From CAZIVP01 sp964542915 (GTDB lineage Bacteria > Calditrichota > Calditrichia > Calditrichales > Calditrichaceae): a stretch of DNA of 40,283 bases. The stretch is taken from positions 1 through 40,283 of the forward strand of contig CAZIVP010000025.1 of assembly GCA_964542915.1 (NCBI GenBank). The letters are read 5' to 3'. A model generated the notes under the pieces. The model saw only the letters and a list, made by a program, of their open reading frames with translations. It was not told where the DNA came from and searched no databases. Of the stretch, positions 24,826 to 33,264 are shown one piece after another; positions within the stretch are counted from its first letter, which is position 1; every line of letters begins with the position of its first letter. Both the position numbers and the translations under genes were made by a program.

Positions 24826-26565
24826 ATGGCAAAGAAAGCGCAACCCAGTTTTTCAAAGGCCCTGTTCAGCGGCGTATTGTTGGATGAACTTGTCTTTCCC
24901 TATCCCGAAATGGATGGAGAGGAAAAAGAAAATATCCAACTTATGCGTGAGACGCTAAAGAAATTTGCAGAAGATCATATCGATGCGGAAAAAATTGACC
25001 GTGAAGACGGCATTGGTAAGGAGGTCCTGGACGGCTTAAAGGAACTGGGCTTTATGGGTATGAATATCCCCGAAGCGTACGATGGATTCGGTCTTTCAAC
25101 CACGGGATATGTAAAAATGCTGGAGGCAGTTAGCATATACGATCCCTCGACCGCCATTACGCTTGGAGCGCACCAGTCCATTGGATTAAAGTCGCTTTTA
25201 ATGTTCGGTAATGAAGAACAACGCAAAGAATATCTGCCGAAACTCGCAACCGGCGAGATGATTGCAGCTTATTGTTTAACCGAGCCCGGAGCCGGTTCGG
25301 ACGCCGCCGGCATTAAAAGCAAAGCGTTGAGAGACGAGGATAACGGATACTATGTATTAAACGGCAGCAAGTTGTGGATCACCAACGGAGGCATCGCGGA
25401 CTTTTTTACCGTCTTCGCCAAAGAGCCGATCACGCAGCCCAACGGCAAGGTGGAAGAAAAAATATCGGCTTTTATCGTAACGCGGGATATGGAAGGCGTT
25501 TCCTCTGGCAAAGAAGAGGATAAAATGGGCATCCGCGGCTCGTCCACAACGGAAATCTTCTTTGACAATGTGAAGGTGCCTATTGAAAATCTCATCGGTG
25601 AGCGCGGTAAAGGATTCAAAGTTGCCATGCATGTATTAAATTCCGGACGATTGGGACTGGCGGGCGGGAATCTTGGCGGTTTAAAAGCCATGTTTCGTGA
25701 AAGCCTCAAGCATATCAACCAGCGCCGGCAATTTCGAAAGACACTGGCTGAGTTTGAAATGATTCAAAAAAAGGTAGCGCAGATCACGATTGATATTTTC
25801 GCCGCCGAAAGCATGATCTATTTGACGACAGCCCTGGCCGATCGCGGCGATGTGGATTACTCGCTCGAATCGGCTATTTGTAAGATTTATACGACCGAGA
25901 TTGTATGGGAAGATGTAAACGAATGTTTACAAATGGTCGGCGGGATGGGCTTTATGCGGGAGAATCACTTTGAACGCGCCGTACGCGATGCCCGTATTAA
26001 CACCATTTTCGAAGGAACTTCCGAAATCCTGCGTATGTTTGTAGCATTATCGGGCATTCAGGAACGAGGCGAATATCTTAAAAAAATCGGAAACGCCCTG
26101 AAAGGACCCATCAAAGGTTTTGGCGTTCTTACCGATTATGCCGGACAGTGGATTAAGGAACGCGTGACAACGGAGCGCATCCGCGACGTCCATCCATCGT
26201 TGGGTAACGCCAAAGTTCATTTCGAAACCTGGGCCAAAAACACGCATTTTGCAGCGGAACGCGCCCTTGTGCATAACGGAAAACAGATCATCTACCGCGA
26301 AATGATACAGGAACGGCTGGCCAATGCTATGATCGATCTCTACGGTATGATTGCAATTATTTCGAGGGTAGATACGGCGATTCAAAAGAAAGGCGCGGAT
26401 GCTTGCGCGCAAGAGATCCGGTTGTGCAATACGTTCGCCGAACAGGCCTGGCGGAGAATCCGGCGCCATCTGCTGATGATTGACAGTAATAACGACGAGA
26501 GCATAAAATCCATTGCCTCGTATATTTCGGAGCAGGAGCAATATCCGTTCGATATTTTAGGGTAA
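24826..26565 (+). CDS. Acyl-CoA dehydrogenase, long form (Bacillus FadE/VLCAD-like)
   Basis: A 579-residue flavoprotein that introduces the first double bond in fatty acyl-CoA and passes electrons to ETF. The core domain (about 45-415) has AYCLTEPGAGSDAAG, KLWITNGGIADFFTVF, the FAD region of LGLAGGNLGG, QMVGGMGFMRENHFERAVRDARI and the catalytic Glu in FEGTSEILRMF. About 160 extra C-terminal residues match the long, very-long-chain type rather than the ~380-residue short-chain enzymes. The N terminus (SFSKALFSGVLLDELVFPYPE) is as in Bacillus FadE. The gene follows fadJ by 26 bases, with GGAG upstream of the ATG. The ETF genes that would receive its electrons come next, after a 425-base gap. 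Confidence 0.93.
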   Translation: MAKKAQPSFSKALFSGVLLDELVFPYPEMDGEEKENIQLMRETLKKFAEDHIDAEKIDREDGIGKEVLDGLKELGFMGMNIPEAYDGFGLSTTGYVKMLEAVSIYDPSTAITLGAHQSIGLKSLLMFGNEEQRKEYLPKLATGEMIAAYCLTEPGAGSDAAGIKSKALRDEDNGYYVLNGSKLWITNGGIADFFTVFAKEPITQPNGKVEEKISAFIVTRDMEGVSSGKEEDKMGIRGSSTTEIFFDNVKVPIENLIGERGKGFKVAMHVLNSGRLGLAGGNLGGLKAMFRESLKHINQRRQFRKTLAEFEMIQKKVAQITIDIFAAESMIYLTTALADRGDVDYSLESAICKIYTTEIVWEDVNECLQMVGGMGFMRENHFERAVRDARINTIFEGTSEILRMFVALSGIQERGEYLKKIGNALKGPIKGFGVLTDYAGQWIKERVTTERIRDVHPSLGNAKVHFETWAKNTHFAAERALVHNGKQIIYREMIQERLANAMIDLYGMIAIISRVDTAIQKKGADACAQEIRLCNTFAEQAWRRIRRHLLMIDSNNDESIKSIASYISEQEQYPFDILG

Positions 26566-26990
26566 TGGACGTGCAGGATGTAGACTTCCAGAACATTTTC
26601 ACCGCCTTTCCGGCTGTATTTTACAATACCAAAACCAAAAGCGGCCGAAGAATGACGGAAGGGGGCATCGTTGAATTGTTTTTCCTGGGATTACAAAGGG
26701 ACTTCTTGTGGTGAATATTGTCAGCAAATGAATTTGATGTGGTATGATGCCGGGAGTAGGAAGCAGAATTCAGGCAGTGCCCCATGTAGTTGTGGAATAT
26801 GCATAAATCAAATACGTTTAGAATAATGCCTGTGGCTTGGGGAGAATGCAATATAGCCGCCGATGGTTTGCTCCCGGGGACAGGCATGAGGGCCGTTCAG
26901 ATGGTTAATTCAAACATGAACGCGTCAGAATTTGAACCAATTAAATTCAGATATGATTGATCATTCGAAAGCAAACAAAGGAGGCAAACG
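26566..26990. other. Non-coding gap of 425 bases before etfB
   Basis: No convincing gene was found. A 49-residue open frame (26565-26714, plus strand) overlaps the acyl-CoA dehydrogenase stop as TAATG, but matches nothing I recognise and lacks a ribosome site. A minus-strand frame at 26621-26887 has poor composition and is rejected. No strong terminator is seen, so readthrough into etfB is possible. AAAGGAGG at 26977-26984 is the etfB ribosome site. Confidence 0.6.
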
Positions 26991-27740
26991 GTGAAGATTG
27001 CGGTTTGTGTTAAACAGGTACCCGATACGGAGACCCGTATCAAATTGAGTGATGATAAAGCGTCCGTGGTTGAAGACGACATCAATTTTATATTGAATCC
27101 TTACGATGAATTTGCCGTGGAGGAGGCAATCCGGTTAAAGGAGAAACACGAAGGCGAGGTTACAGTGATTTCACTGGGTCCGGACCGGGTCGTTTCGGCC
27201 ATACGCAGCGCTCTGGCAATGGGAGCGGATAAAGCCATTCACATCAAAGCGGATCATAATCCAACCGATCCGCTGGTTGTAGCCCGCGCGCTGGCGAACG
27301 TATTAAAACAAGGCCAATACGATCTCATCCTGACCGGTAAACAGGCTATCGACGACGACCACAGCCAGGTCCCTTCGATTCTCGGGGAGTTGATGGAATT
27401 ACCAGCAGTGAATGTGGTCATCAAACTCGATGTTGAAGACGGCAAAATCGTGGCCGAGCGGGAAATAGACGGCGGTCATGAAATTCTCGAATGTTCGCTT
27501 CCGGCCATTGTCGGCGCCCAACGCGGGCTGAATGAACCGCGGTATGCTTCCTTAAAAGGCATTATGAAAGCGAAAAAAATACAGGTGGAAGAGCAGGAAG
27601 CGGACCTCGGCGACAACCAATTACAGATCGTTGAGTTCAACTATCCCCCGGAAAAACAGCCCGGTAAAATCGTCGGCGAAAGCGCCGATGCCGTGCCCGA
27701 ACTATTGCGTTTGTTAAATGAAGAAGCCAAGGTTCTCTAA
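26991..27740 (+). CDS. etfB: Electron transfer flavoprotein beta subunit
   Basis: A 249-residue protein with a GTG start set by a perfect AAAGGAGG site six bases upstream. It opens with the typical MKIAVCVKQVPDTETRI and contains INFILNPYDEFAVEEAIRLKE, SLGPDRVVSAIRSALAMGADKAIHI, LTGKQAIDDDHSQVPSILGELM and LPAIVGAQRGLNEPRYASLKGI, all hallmarks of EtfB. It binds AMP and, with EtfA, carries electrons from acyl-CoA dehydrogenase to the membrane quinone pool. It is the classical two-gene form, with etfA 59 bases behind. No bifurcating-type context (for example Bcd) is present. Confidence 0.96.
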   Translation: MKIAVCVKQVPDTETRIKLSDDKASVVEDDINFILNPYDEFAVEEAIRLKEKHEGEVTVISLGPDRVVSAIRSALAMGADKAIHIKADHNPTDPLVVARALANVLKQGQYDLILTGKQAIDDDHSQVPSILGELMELPAVNVVIKLDVEDGKIVAEREIDGGHEILECSLPAIVGAQRGLNEPRYASLKGIMKAKKIQVEEQEADLGDNQLQIVEFNYPPEKQPGKIVGESADAVPELLRLLNEEAKVL

Positions 27741-27799
27741 ATTCGTTAAGAAGAAATGGGAATGTTGATAATAAAAGAAATGCAGGAGAATAGATAACG

Positions 27800-28750
27800 A
27801 TGAAAGTACTGGTATATGCTGAGCAGCGCGAACAACAACTCCGTAAAATTACTTATGAAAATATTGCCCTCGCCCGGAAACTGGGCCGGCCCTTCGAAGT
27901 TGCCGTGATCGGTTCTGAGATTGAGGGTTTATCGGAATCCTTATCCAAATATGGCGCCGAACGGGTGGTTTTTTATAAGGACGATCAACTCCAGAATTAC
28001 AGCCCTGACGGATACGCAAAAATTTTAGCCGACGCCGTAAAACAACAGGAGGCCAATGTTTTACTCATGGGCGCCACGGCTACCGGTAAAGACCTTGCGC
28101 CGCGGGTCGGCGCTCTATTGAACGCAGCCGTTGCCAATGACTGCACCGAGGTAGAAGCGGAGGGCGACGATCTAAAAATCGTAAGACCCATGTATGCGGG
28201 CAAGGTGCTGACGACCGTACGACTCCAATCGGATGTAAAGATCATCACCGTAAGACCCAACGTATATATGGCCGAAGAAGTGAGCGGCCAGGCCGATGTG
28301 GAAACCGTCGATGCGGATGTACCCGATTTCCGAACCGTTGTAGAGGAGATCAAGGCCGCTGCCAAAGGTAAACTGGATGTGACCGAAGCCGATATTGTTG
28401 TGTCGGGCGGTCGCGGTATGAAAGGCCCCGAAAACTGGCACTTAATTGAAGATTTGGCCGATGCGCTCGGCGCAGCGAATGGCGCATCCCGCGCCGTGGT
28501 TGACGCCGGATGGCGCCCGCACGACGAACAGGTGGGGCAGACCGGGAAAACCGTATCGCCCAGCCTTTATATTGCCGTGGGCATTTCCGGTGCCATTCAG
28601 CACTTGGCCGGCATGTCGTCCTCCAAATACATTGTGGCGATTAACAAAGATCCGGAAGCGCCGATCTTTAAAGTGGCCGATTACGGCATTGTGGCCGATC
28701 TGTTTGAGGTGGTTCCGCGTATGATCGAGGAATTGAAGAATCGGGAATAG
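27800..28750 (+). CDS. etfA: Electron transfer flavoprotein alpha subunit
   Basis: A 316-residue FAD-binding subunit. The C-terminal domain carries the family signature SGGRGMKGPENWHLIEDLA, then VDAGWRPHDEQVGQTGKTVSPSLYIAVGISGAIQHLAGM and INKDPEAPIFKVADYGIV. All are FAD-site motifs of EtfA. The N-terminal domain supplies the GATATGKDLAPRV segment. It follows etfB by 59 bases, after GGAG at 27785-27788. Its stop codon overlaps the first bases of a terminator stem, so the beta-oxidation/ETF transcript ends here. No ETF:quinone oxidoreductase gene lies in the window. Confidence 0.96.
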   Translation: MKVLVYAEQREQQLRKITYENIALARKLGRPFEVAVIGSEIEGLSESLSKYGAERVVFYKDDQLQNYSPDGYAKILADAVKQQEANVLLMGATATGKDLAPRVGALLNAAVANDCTEVEAEGDDLKIVRPMYAGKVLTTVRLQSDVKIITVRPNVYMAEEVSGQADVETVDADVPDFRTVVEEIKAAAKGKLDVTEADIVVSGGRGMKGPENWHLIEDLADALGAANGASRAVVDAGWRPHDEQVGQTGKTVSPSLYIAVGISGAIQHLAGMSSSKYIVAINKDPEAPIFKVADYGIVADLFEVVPRMIEELKNRE

Positions 28751-28777
28751 GGGCGCATCGTTTACGCCCCTATTTTT
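28748..28777 (+). terminator. Rho-independent terminator after etfA
   Basis: TAGGGGCG pairs with CGCCCCTA around a nine-base loop and is followed by five T and a T-rich stretch. The first stem bases are the etfA stop codon itself. Confidence 0.92.
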
Positions 28778-28922
28778 CTCTTTCTTAAAAGAATAAGTAA
28801 GGCTCCCTCTTTTAATTCTGTTCTAAAAATAATACCCTTCGGCAGCTAATTTGTATAATTATCTTGCAAACCTTAAATTCACGTTTTTCAGCGCCGTTCA
28901 TACTAAATATAGAAAGCAATCT

Positions 28923-29864
28923 ATGGAGCAATCCTTTGAACATTTAAACCGGCCCGTCGTGGCCGAAATGGATGAAATCCTCGGCAAGCCCTTTCATGTG
29001 TTGGACGACGGTTTCATCCGTGTGGTGGATTACATGGGCAACGATTCGTCCATCGTGCAGGCGGCGCGCGTCTCATACGGCAAAGGCACCAAACAGATAC
29101 GCCAGGATCGCGGACTGATTCGTTATCTGATGCGCCATCATCACACCACGCCGTTCGAGATGTGCGAAATCAAATTTCACGTGCGGGTTCCAATGGATAC
29201 CTGGCGGCAGTGGATCCGCCACCGTACGGCCAATGTTAATGAATACTCCACCCGTTACTCGGTGGCCATCGATGCGGCGCAAACCACTAAAAATTCGCAG
29301 TGGCGCCTGCAAAACGCCCATAACCGCCAGGGCAGTGAAGGCTGGCTGGAAGAATCGAAAGGAATGCAGTTGAGCCGGCGCGAACAGGAGTTGCAGAACC
29401 TGGCAAGAGCGATTTACGAAGAACGGCTGGAAGAGGGCGTTGCACGGGAACAGGCCCGGAAAGATCTTTCTCTGAGCACTTACACCGAAGCCTACTGGAA
29501 AATCGATTTGCACAACCTCTTGCATTTTTTGTCCCTTCGTATGGATGAACACGCACAGTATGAAATCCGCCGGTATGCCATTATCATGGGCGAAGAAATC
29601 GTGAGTCGCTGGTGTCCGCTGGCGTGGGAAGCCTTACGCGATTATCGCCTTTCCGCACAGAGATTTTCGCGCACGGAGACGGAACTGCTCGCCCTGATTT
29701 ACCAGGGAAAAACCGATCAGGCCGTACGCTATGCGCGGGAGGAGGGATTGCTCAAGGAGAAAGAGGGCGTACTCAAACCCGTTCTTGAACTACGCGAATT
29801 CGAGTCCAAATTGAAAGCGATGCACATTGAAATTCCCTGGCAAGAGAAGGAGAATAAAGCGTGA
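28923..29864 (+). CDS. thyX: FAD-dependent thymidylate synthase
   Basis: A 313-residue ThyX, making dTMP from dUMP with methylene-tetrahydrofolate and FAD. The ThyX signature RHR-x7-S is seen as RHRTANVNEYS, with STRYS behind it. GNDSSIVQAARVSYG and the helix HLLHFLSLRMDEHAQYEIRRYA, also typical, are present. The ATG at 28923 is used; a TTG 72 bases earlier would add a hydrophobic run not seen in the family. The C terminus is about 60 residues longer than in the shortest bacterial ThyX. Its last codons overlap the next gene (GTGA), so it heads a three-gene unit. Confidence 0.95.
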   Translation: MEQSFEHLNRPVVAEMDEILGKPFHVLDDGFIRVVDYMGNDSSIVQAARVSYGKGTKQIRQDRGLIRYLMRHHHTTPFEMCEIKFHVRVPMDTWRQWIRHRTANVNEYSTRYSVAIDAAQTTKNSQWRLQNAHNRQGSEGWLEESKGMQLSRREQELQNLARAIYEERLEEGVAREQARKDLSLSTYTEAYWKIDLHNLLHFLSLRMDEHAQYEIRRYAIIMGEEIVSRWCPLAWEALRDYRLSAQRFSRTETELLALIYQGKTDQAVRYAREEGLLKEKEGVLKPVLELREFESKLKAMHIEIPWQEKENKA

Positions 29865-30370
29865 AACGATTCCAATGGTTTTACCGGATCATATATGTGT
29901 TTATGTTGGTTGGACTCCTTGCGAATTGCAACCGGAAAGATAAGGCTATGCCGGAGAAAATATCAGACGGGTGGGTAACGGAATACGATGTTCAACGCGA
30001 TCCGCAGGAAGATCTGGAAAATGCCGTTAAAGCCGCCAACCGGTCCGGTAAACGCATTATCCTGGATGTAGGCGGCGATTGGTGCATCTGGTGCCATAAA
30101 CTGGACAGCGTGTTTGCCCAAAATCCGAACCTGAACGCCTATCTCAAAAATCATTTCATTCTGGTAAAGATTAATTACAGCAAAGAAAACAAAAATGAGG
30201 CGTTCCTCTCCGAATTCCCGAAAGTAACGGGTTACCCCCATCTGTTTATTTTAAATTCCGACGGCATGCTGTTGCATTCTCAGAACACCGCCGAACTGGA
30301 AAAAGGACGCCGCCATGATCCACAGAAAGTGGAGGCGTTTCTTCACGCATGGTCGGGAGAACCGTTATGA
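29861..30370 (+). CDS. Thioredoxin-like lipoprotein
   Basis: A 169-residue protein with a GTG start that overlaps the thyX stop by four bases and is served by AAGGAG at 29847-29852. The N terminus is a lipoprotein signal (hydrophobic run, then L-A-N-C with C23), though Asn before Cys is unusual. A thioredoxin fold follows with the redox pair C75-I-W-C78 (GDWCIWCHKL) and a cis-Pro in VTGYPHLFIL. This looks like the DUF255/DsbD-gamma-like type with a long helix before the active site. It should act in the periplasm on disulfides, perhaps in cytochrome or outer-membrane protein maturation. It also overlaps the pyruvate kinase start (ATGA), an odd mix of functions in one operon. Confidence 0.88.
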   Translation: MKRFQWFYRIIYVFMLVGLLANCNRKDKAMPEKISDGWVTEYDVQRDPQEDLENAVKAANRSGKRIILDVGGDWCIWCHKLDSVFAQNPNLNAYLKNHFILVKINYSKENKNEAFLSEFPKVTGYPHLFILNSDGMLLHSQNTAELEKGRRHDPQKVEAFLHAWSGEPL

Positions 30371-31794
30371 TACGAGACCGCAGAGCCAAGATTATCGGAA
30401 CCATCGGACCCGCCACCGATTACTCCCAAATTTTAAAAGAGGTCTTTTCGGCCGGATTGGATGTGGCGCGTTTGAATTTTTCCCATGGCAGCCACGAAGA
30501 GCATGCAAAACGTATTAAAATGATCCGAAAGGCCGCTGAAGAGCTCAAAAGACCGATCGCCATCATGCAGGACTTGCAGGGACCGAAGATACGTATCGGT
30601 AAATTTGTAAATCCGCCGGTAACGCTGAAACAGGGGCATTCCTTCACAATTACAACCCGCCAGTTCGACGGCGACGAGCATGTGGTCAGTACAAGTTACG
30701 AACGTTTACCGCAGGATGTTAAAGTGGGCAACACCATATTGATCAACGACGGCTTGATCAAATTAAAAGTGGAAGATAAAAACGACACCGACGTACATTG
30801 CACGGTCGTCAACGGCGGTTCGTTATATGACCGGCGCGGTATTAATCTGCCCGGCGTGGATATTTCCGCGCCCTCGCTTACCGAAAAAGATAAGAATGAT
30901 TTGGATTTCGGGCTGGAACAGGGTGTGGATTATGTGGCTCTGTCATTCATTCGCAAAGCGGAAAGCATTGAAGAGGTCAAGGAACGTATCGGTAACGCCA
31001 CCGTTCCTGTAATCGCTAAACTGGAAAAACCGGAAGCGCTGGATAATCTGGATGCGATCATTGAAGCCTCCGATGTTGTCATGGTCGCACGCGGTGATCT
31101 GGGGGTTGAAGTATCAACCGAAAAGGTGCCGCATATTCAGAAGATGATCATCGAAAAATGCCGTTGTAAGGGTAAACCGGTCATAACCGCCACGCAAATG
31201 CTGGATTCGATGATGGTCAACGCCATTCCCACACGTGCGGAAGCCTCGGATGTGGCCAATGCCGTTTTTGACGGCACGGACGCCGTGATGCTTTCGGGCG
31301 AAACCGCCTTCGGAAAATACCCCCTGAAGGCCGTACAGATAATGGATGCCATTATAAAGGAAGCGGAACAGCATCGCCGCTTTTTCCGACCTAATGACGT
31401 GACCGGCACGACCGAACGCACCTTTACGTTTTCCCATGCCATTTGTCGCGCCGCTTCTCAAAATGCACATGAAATTGAGGCCCGTTATATTGTGGTGTTT
31501 ACCAGGTCGGGCTATACGGCCCGGATTATGTCCTGCTACCGTCCCGGTATTCCGGTGATCGCACTCACGGATAACGAACGGGTTCAGAAGCAACTCGGCC
31601 TTTACTGGGGCGTTACGCCATTGTTAGCCCCGCATTCATTCAGCATAACCCATAATATGAATGAACTTGAAGATTTCTTAAAAGAAAAGAACCTGGTGGA
31701 TGAGGATGATACACTGGTAATTATTGCGGGATCATCGATGGAAAAAGGCGGAACCAATCTAATGCGGTTACATCGGGTTAAATTTAATGATTAA
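30367..31794 (+). CDS. pyk: Pyruvate kinase
   Basis: A 475-residue enzyme that makes pyruvate and ATP from PEP and ADP. The ATG at 30367 overlaps the preceding stop (ATGA) and has GGGAGA upstream; an ATG at 30349 would overlap more. Motifs in order: TIGPATDYS, DVARLNFSHGSHEEH, IMQDLQGPKIRIG, the catalytic Lys region VIAKLEKPEALDNLD, VMVARGDLGVEV, ITATQMLDSM and AVMLSGETAFGKYPL. A complete C-terminal allosteric domain ends the protein. The length is normal for bacterial PykF/A. It is the last gene of the thyX unit and faces the MmgE/PrpD gene, with a shared hairpin between them. Confidence 0.97.
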   Translation: MIRDRRAKIIGTIGPATDYSQILKEVFSAGLDVARLNFSHGSHEEHAKRIKMIRKAAEELKRPIAIMQDLQGPKIRIGKFVNPPVTLKQGHSFTITTRQFDGDEHVVSTSYERLPQDVKVGNTILINDGLIKLKVEDKNDTDVHCTVVNGGSLYDRRGINLPGVDISAPSLTEKDKNDLDFGLEQGVDYVALSFIRKAESIEEVKERIGNATVPVIAKLEKPEALDNLDAIIEASDVVMVARGDLGVEVSTEKVPHIQKMIIEKCRCKGKPVITATQMLDSMMVNAIPTRAEASDVANAVFDGTDAVMLSGETAFGKYPLKAVQIMDAIIKEAEQHRRFFRPNDVTGTTERTFTFSHAICRAASQNAHEIEARYIVVFTRSGYTARIMSCYRPGIPVIALTDNERVQKQLGLYWGVTPLLAPHSFSITHNMNELEDFLKEKNLVDEDDTLVIIAGSSMEKGGTNLMRLHRVKFND

Positions 31795-31798
31795 ACAA

Positions 31799-31825
31799 AC
31801 CGGCGGACAAGCATGAGCCGCCGGT
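31799..31825. terminator. Bidirectional hairpin between convergent genes
   Basis: ACCGGCGG pairs perfectly with CCGCCGGT. The T run is weak on the plus strand and better on the minus strand (TTTGTTT). It probably ends both pyk and the minus-strand tricarboxylate operon. Confidence 0.6.
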
Positions 31826-31837
31826 ATGTTCTTACGA

Positions 31838-33211
31838 TTAACCTTGCTTTGCAAATAGCTTCATAAAATTAGCCACATCCTCTTCTTTTTCGATCGTCAT
31901 AATCGCATCTACAATCCGGTCGCGGCGCTTTTGATCAACATGCGGCATGACCATGGCATCGAATTTTTTGAGAAGCGTTTCTTCGTCCATGGGATCGCGG
32001 TAATCGCCGAGGGGATAATCGACGACTAATTTAAATTCCTTGCCGTTTTTCGTTTTAATAGCTGCTCCGGCCTGTTTTAATTCCGGAAAGGTTTTTTCGA
32101 ACTCCGGATCGGCGACCACCTTGATCTTGTTGAGAAATGCACGAATCGACGGATCGTTGATCTTCTCTTCCGTAAAGGAGGCCGGCGTTACAGCGCCTTC
32201 CGCAATCGTCGCCGAGATACAGTACGGCAAACTGTGATCAGCCGTTTCCCTGGTGCGCGGATCGTATTTGGACGGATCGGATAAAATGTCGGCCGCCCGT
32301 GCTACCGTCGTTATGGTAACTTCTTCAATATCCTGTTTGCTGATTTGCTGTTCCTGCATCAATTTGATCACAGCGGAAATAGGTGAATGGGTCAAAGCTT
32401 CGGTGGGGAACGCTTTCATGGAGCACTTATTGATGCGAAAGTCATCCCCCAGCCCTTCCGTTAGCAATTCCAGATTCCACTCGCCTCCGAAAGCATCAAT
32501 TAAGCCCTCTTTTCCGTCGATCACATGTTCGGGACCTTCGTAACCGCGCTGGGCCAGTAAAGCGGAATAAAGGCCGGCCTGGGCGGCCATGGGATCGACG
32601 GTGTTTTTCATCATTGTTAAATCGCCGGCGGTAACGGCGCCGAGGGTAAGATTGTGGCTGCCCGAAATACCCACTGCATGCACCAGCTGTTGCTCCGATA
32701 ATCCCATAATTTTACCGGCCGCCAGAGGCGCTGCGTATTGGGTGAGGGTAGCGTGGTGCCATTTGCGTTCGCGAATACCGGGAATGGCGAATTCACACAG
32801 ACGCATTTCCCATTCATAGGCCAGTACAATGGCTGTAATCAAATCTTTTCCGGATTTGTGCAAAAATTCGGCTGGCGTCAGGGCTGCCGGTATCAAATCA
32901 CTGGGGTGGGAGGGGTCCTGATGCCAGTAGATATCATTATAGTCCAGCGCCCGGATCATCAGAGCGTTTAGTAGCGCCTGGTGAATCATGGGCAGGCGAA
33001 CACCGGCGTTGAAGACTGTTGCTTCTTCTTTGCCGCCGATATCTTCATAAAAGTCACGCATGATATTCACGTCTTCGGTTCGGCTACCGCCGTAAGCGCA
33101 ACCGATGGAATCCAGTAAAAAGCGTTTCACATTTTCGATGGTTTTATTGTCCAAATCTTCGAACTGTAATGCACGTGTAAAACGCGCCATTTTATGAGTG
33201 ATGTTTTCCAT
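31838..33211 (-). CDS. MmgE/PrpD family protein
   Basis: A 457-residue member of the MmgE/PrpD family, which includes 2-methylcitrate dehydratase and cis-aconitate decarboxylase. The start has GGAGGA just upstream. Family features are LDSIGCAYGG near residue 35, ALDYNDIYWHQDPSHPSDLIPAAL near 90, GISGSHNLTLGAVTAGDLTMMKNTVDPMAAQAGL, the KCSMKAFPTEALTHSPI segment and a C-terminal lid domain. It should dehydrate or decarboxylate a citrate-type tricarboxylate. The neighbours, a citryl-CoA lyase-like protein, an isocitrate-type dehydrogenase and CitF, make citrate or a close analogue the likely substrate. No methylcitrate synthase or methylisocitrate lyase is present, so a plain propionate pathway is not supported here. 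Last gene of the minus-strand operon. Confidence 0.9.
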   Translation of the reverse strand: MENITHKMARFTRALQFEDLDNKTIENVKRFLLDSIGCAYGGSRTEDVNIMRDFYEDIGGKEEATVFNAGVRLPMIHQALLNALMIRALDYNDIYWHQDPSHPSDLIPAALTPAEFLHKSGKDLITAIVLAYEWEMRLCEFAIPGIRERKWHHATLTQYAAPLAAGKIMGLSEQQLVHAVGISGSHNLTLGAVTAGDLTMMKNTVDPMAAQAGLYSALLAQRGYEGPEHVIDGKEGLIDAFGGEWNLELLTEGLGDDFRINKCSMKAFPTEALTHSPISAVIKLMQEQQISKQDIEEVTITTVARAADILSDPSKYDPRTRETADHSLPYCISATIAEGAVTPASFTEEKINDPSIRAFLNKIKVVADPEFEKTFPELKQAGAAIKTKNGKEFKLVVDYPLGDYRDPMDEETLLKKFDAMVMPHVDQKRRDRIVDAIMTIEKEEDVANFMKLFAKQG

Positions 33212-33264
33212 AAATCCTCCGCTTGAATTGGATTGCCATAAATGTTGGCAAAACTTGGAAATTC

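Noticed and set aside
26621..26887. 88-residue minus-strand frame in the gap before etfB
   Set aside because: Composition is unlike the neighbouring genes, there is no ribosome site and no motif. The gap is treated as non-coding.
28831..28859. Housekeeping promoter for thyX based on TATAAT at 28854-28859
   Set aside because: The -10-like box is good but no -35 element lies at proper spacing, and the area is AT-rich; support is too weak.
31838..33211. Methylcitrate (propionate) cycle operon
   Set aside because: PrpD-type protein is present, but there is no methylisocitrate lyase or full-length methylcitrate synthase, and CitF and a dehydrogenase do not belong to that cycle.
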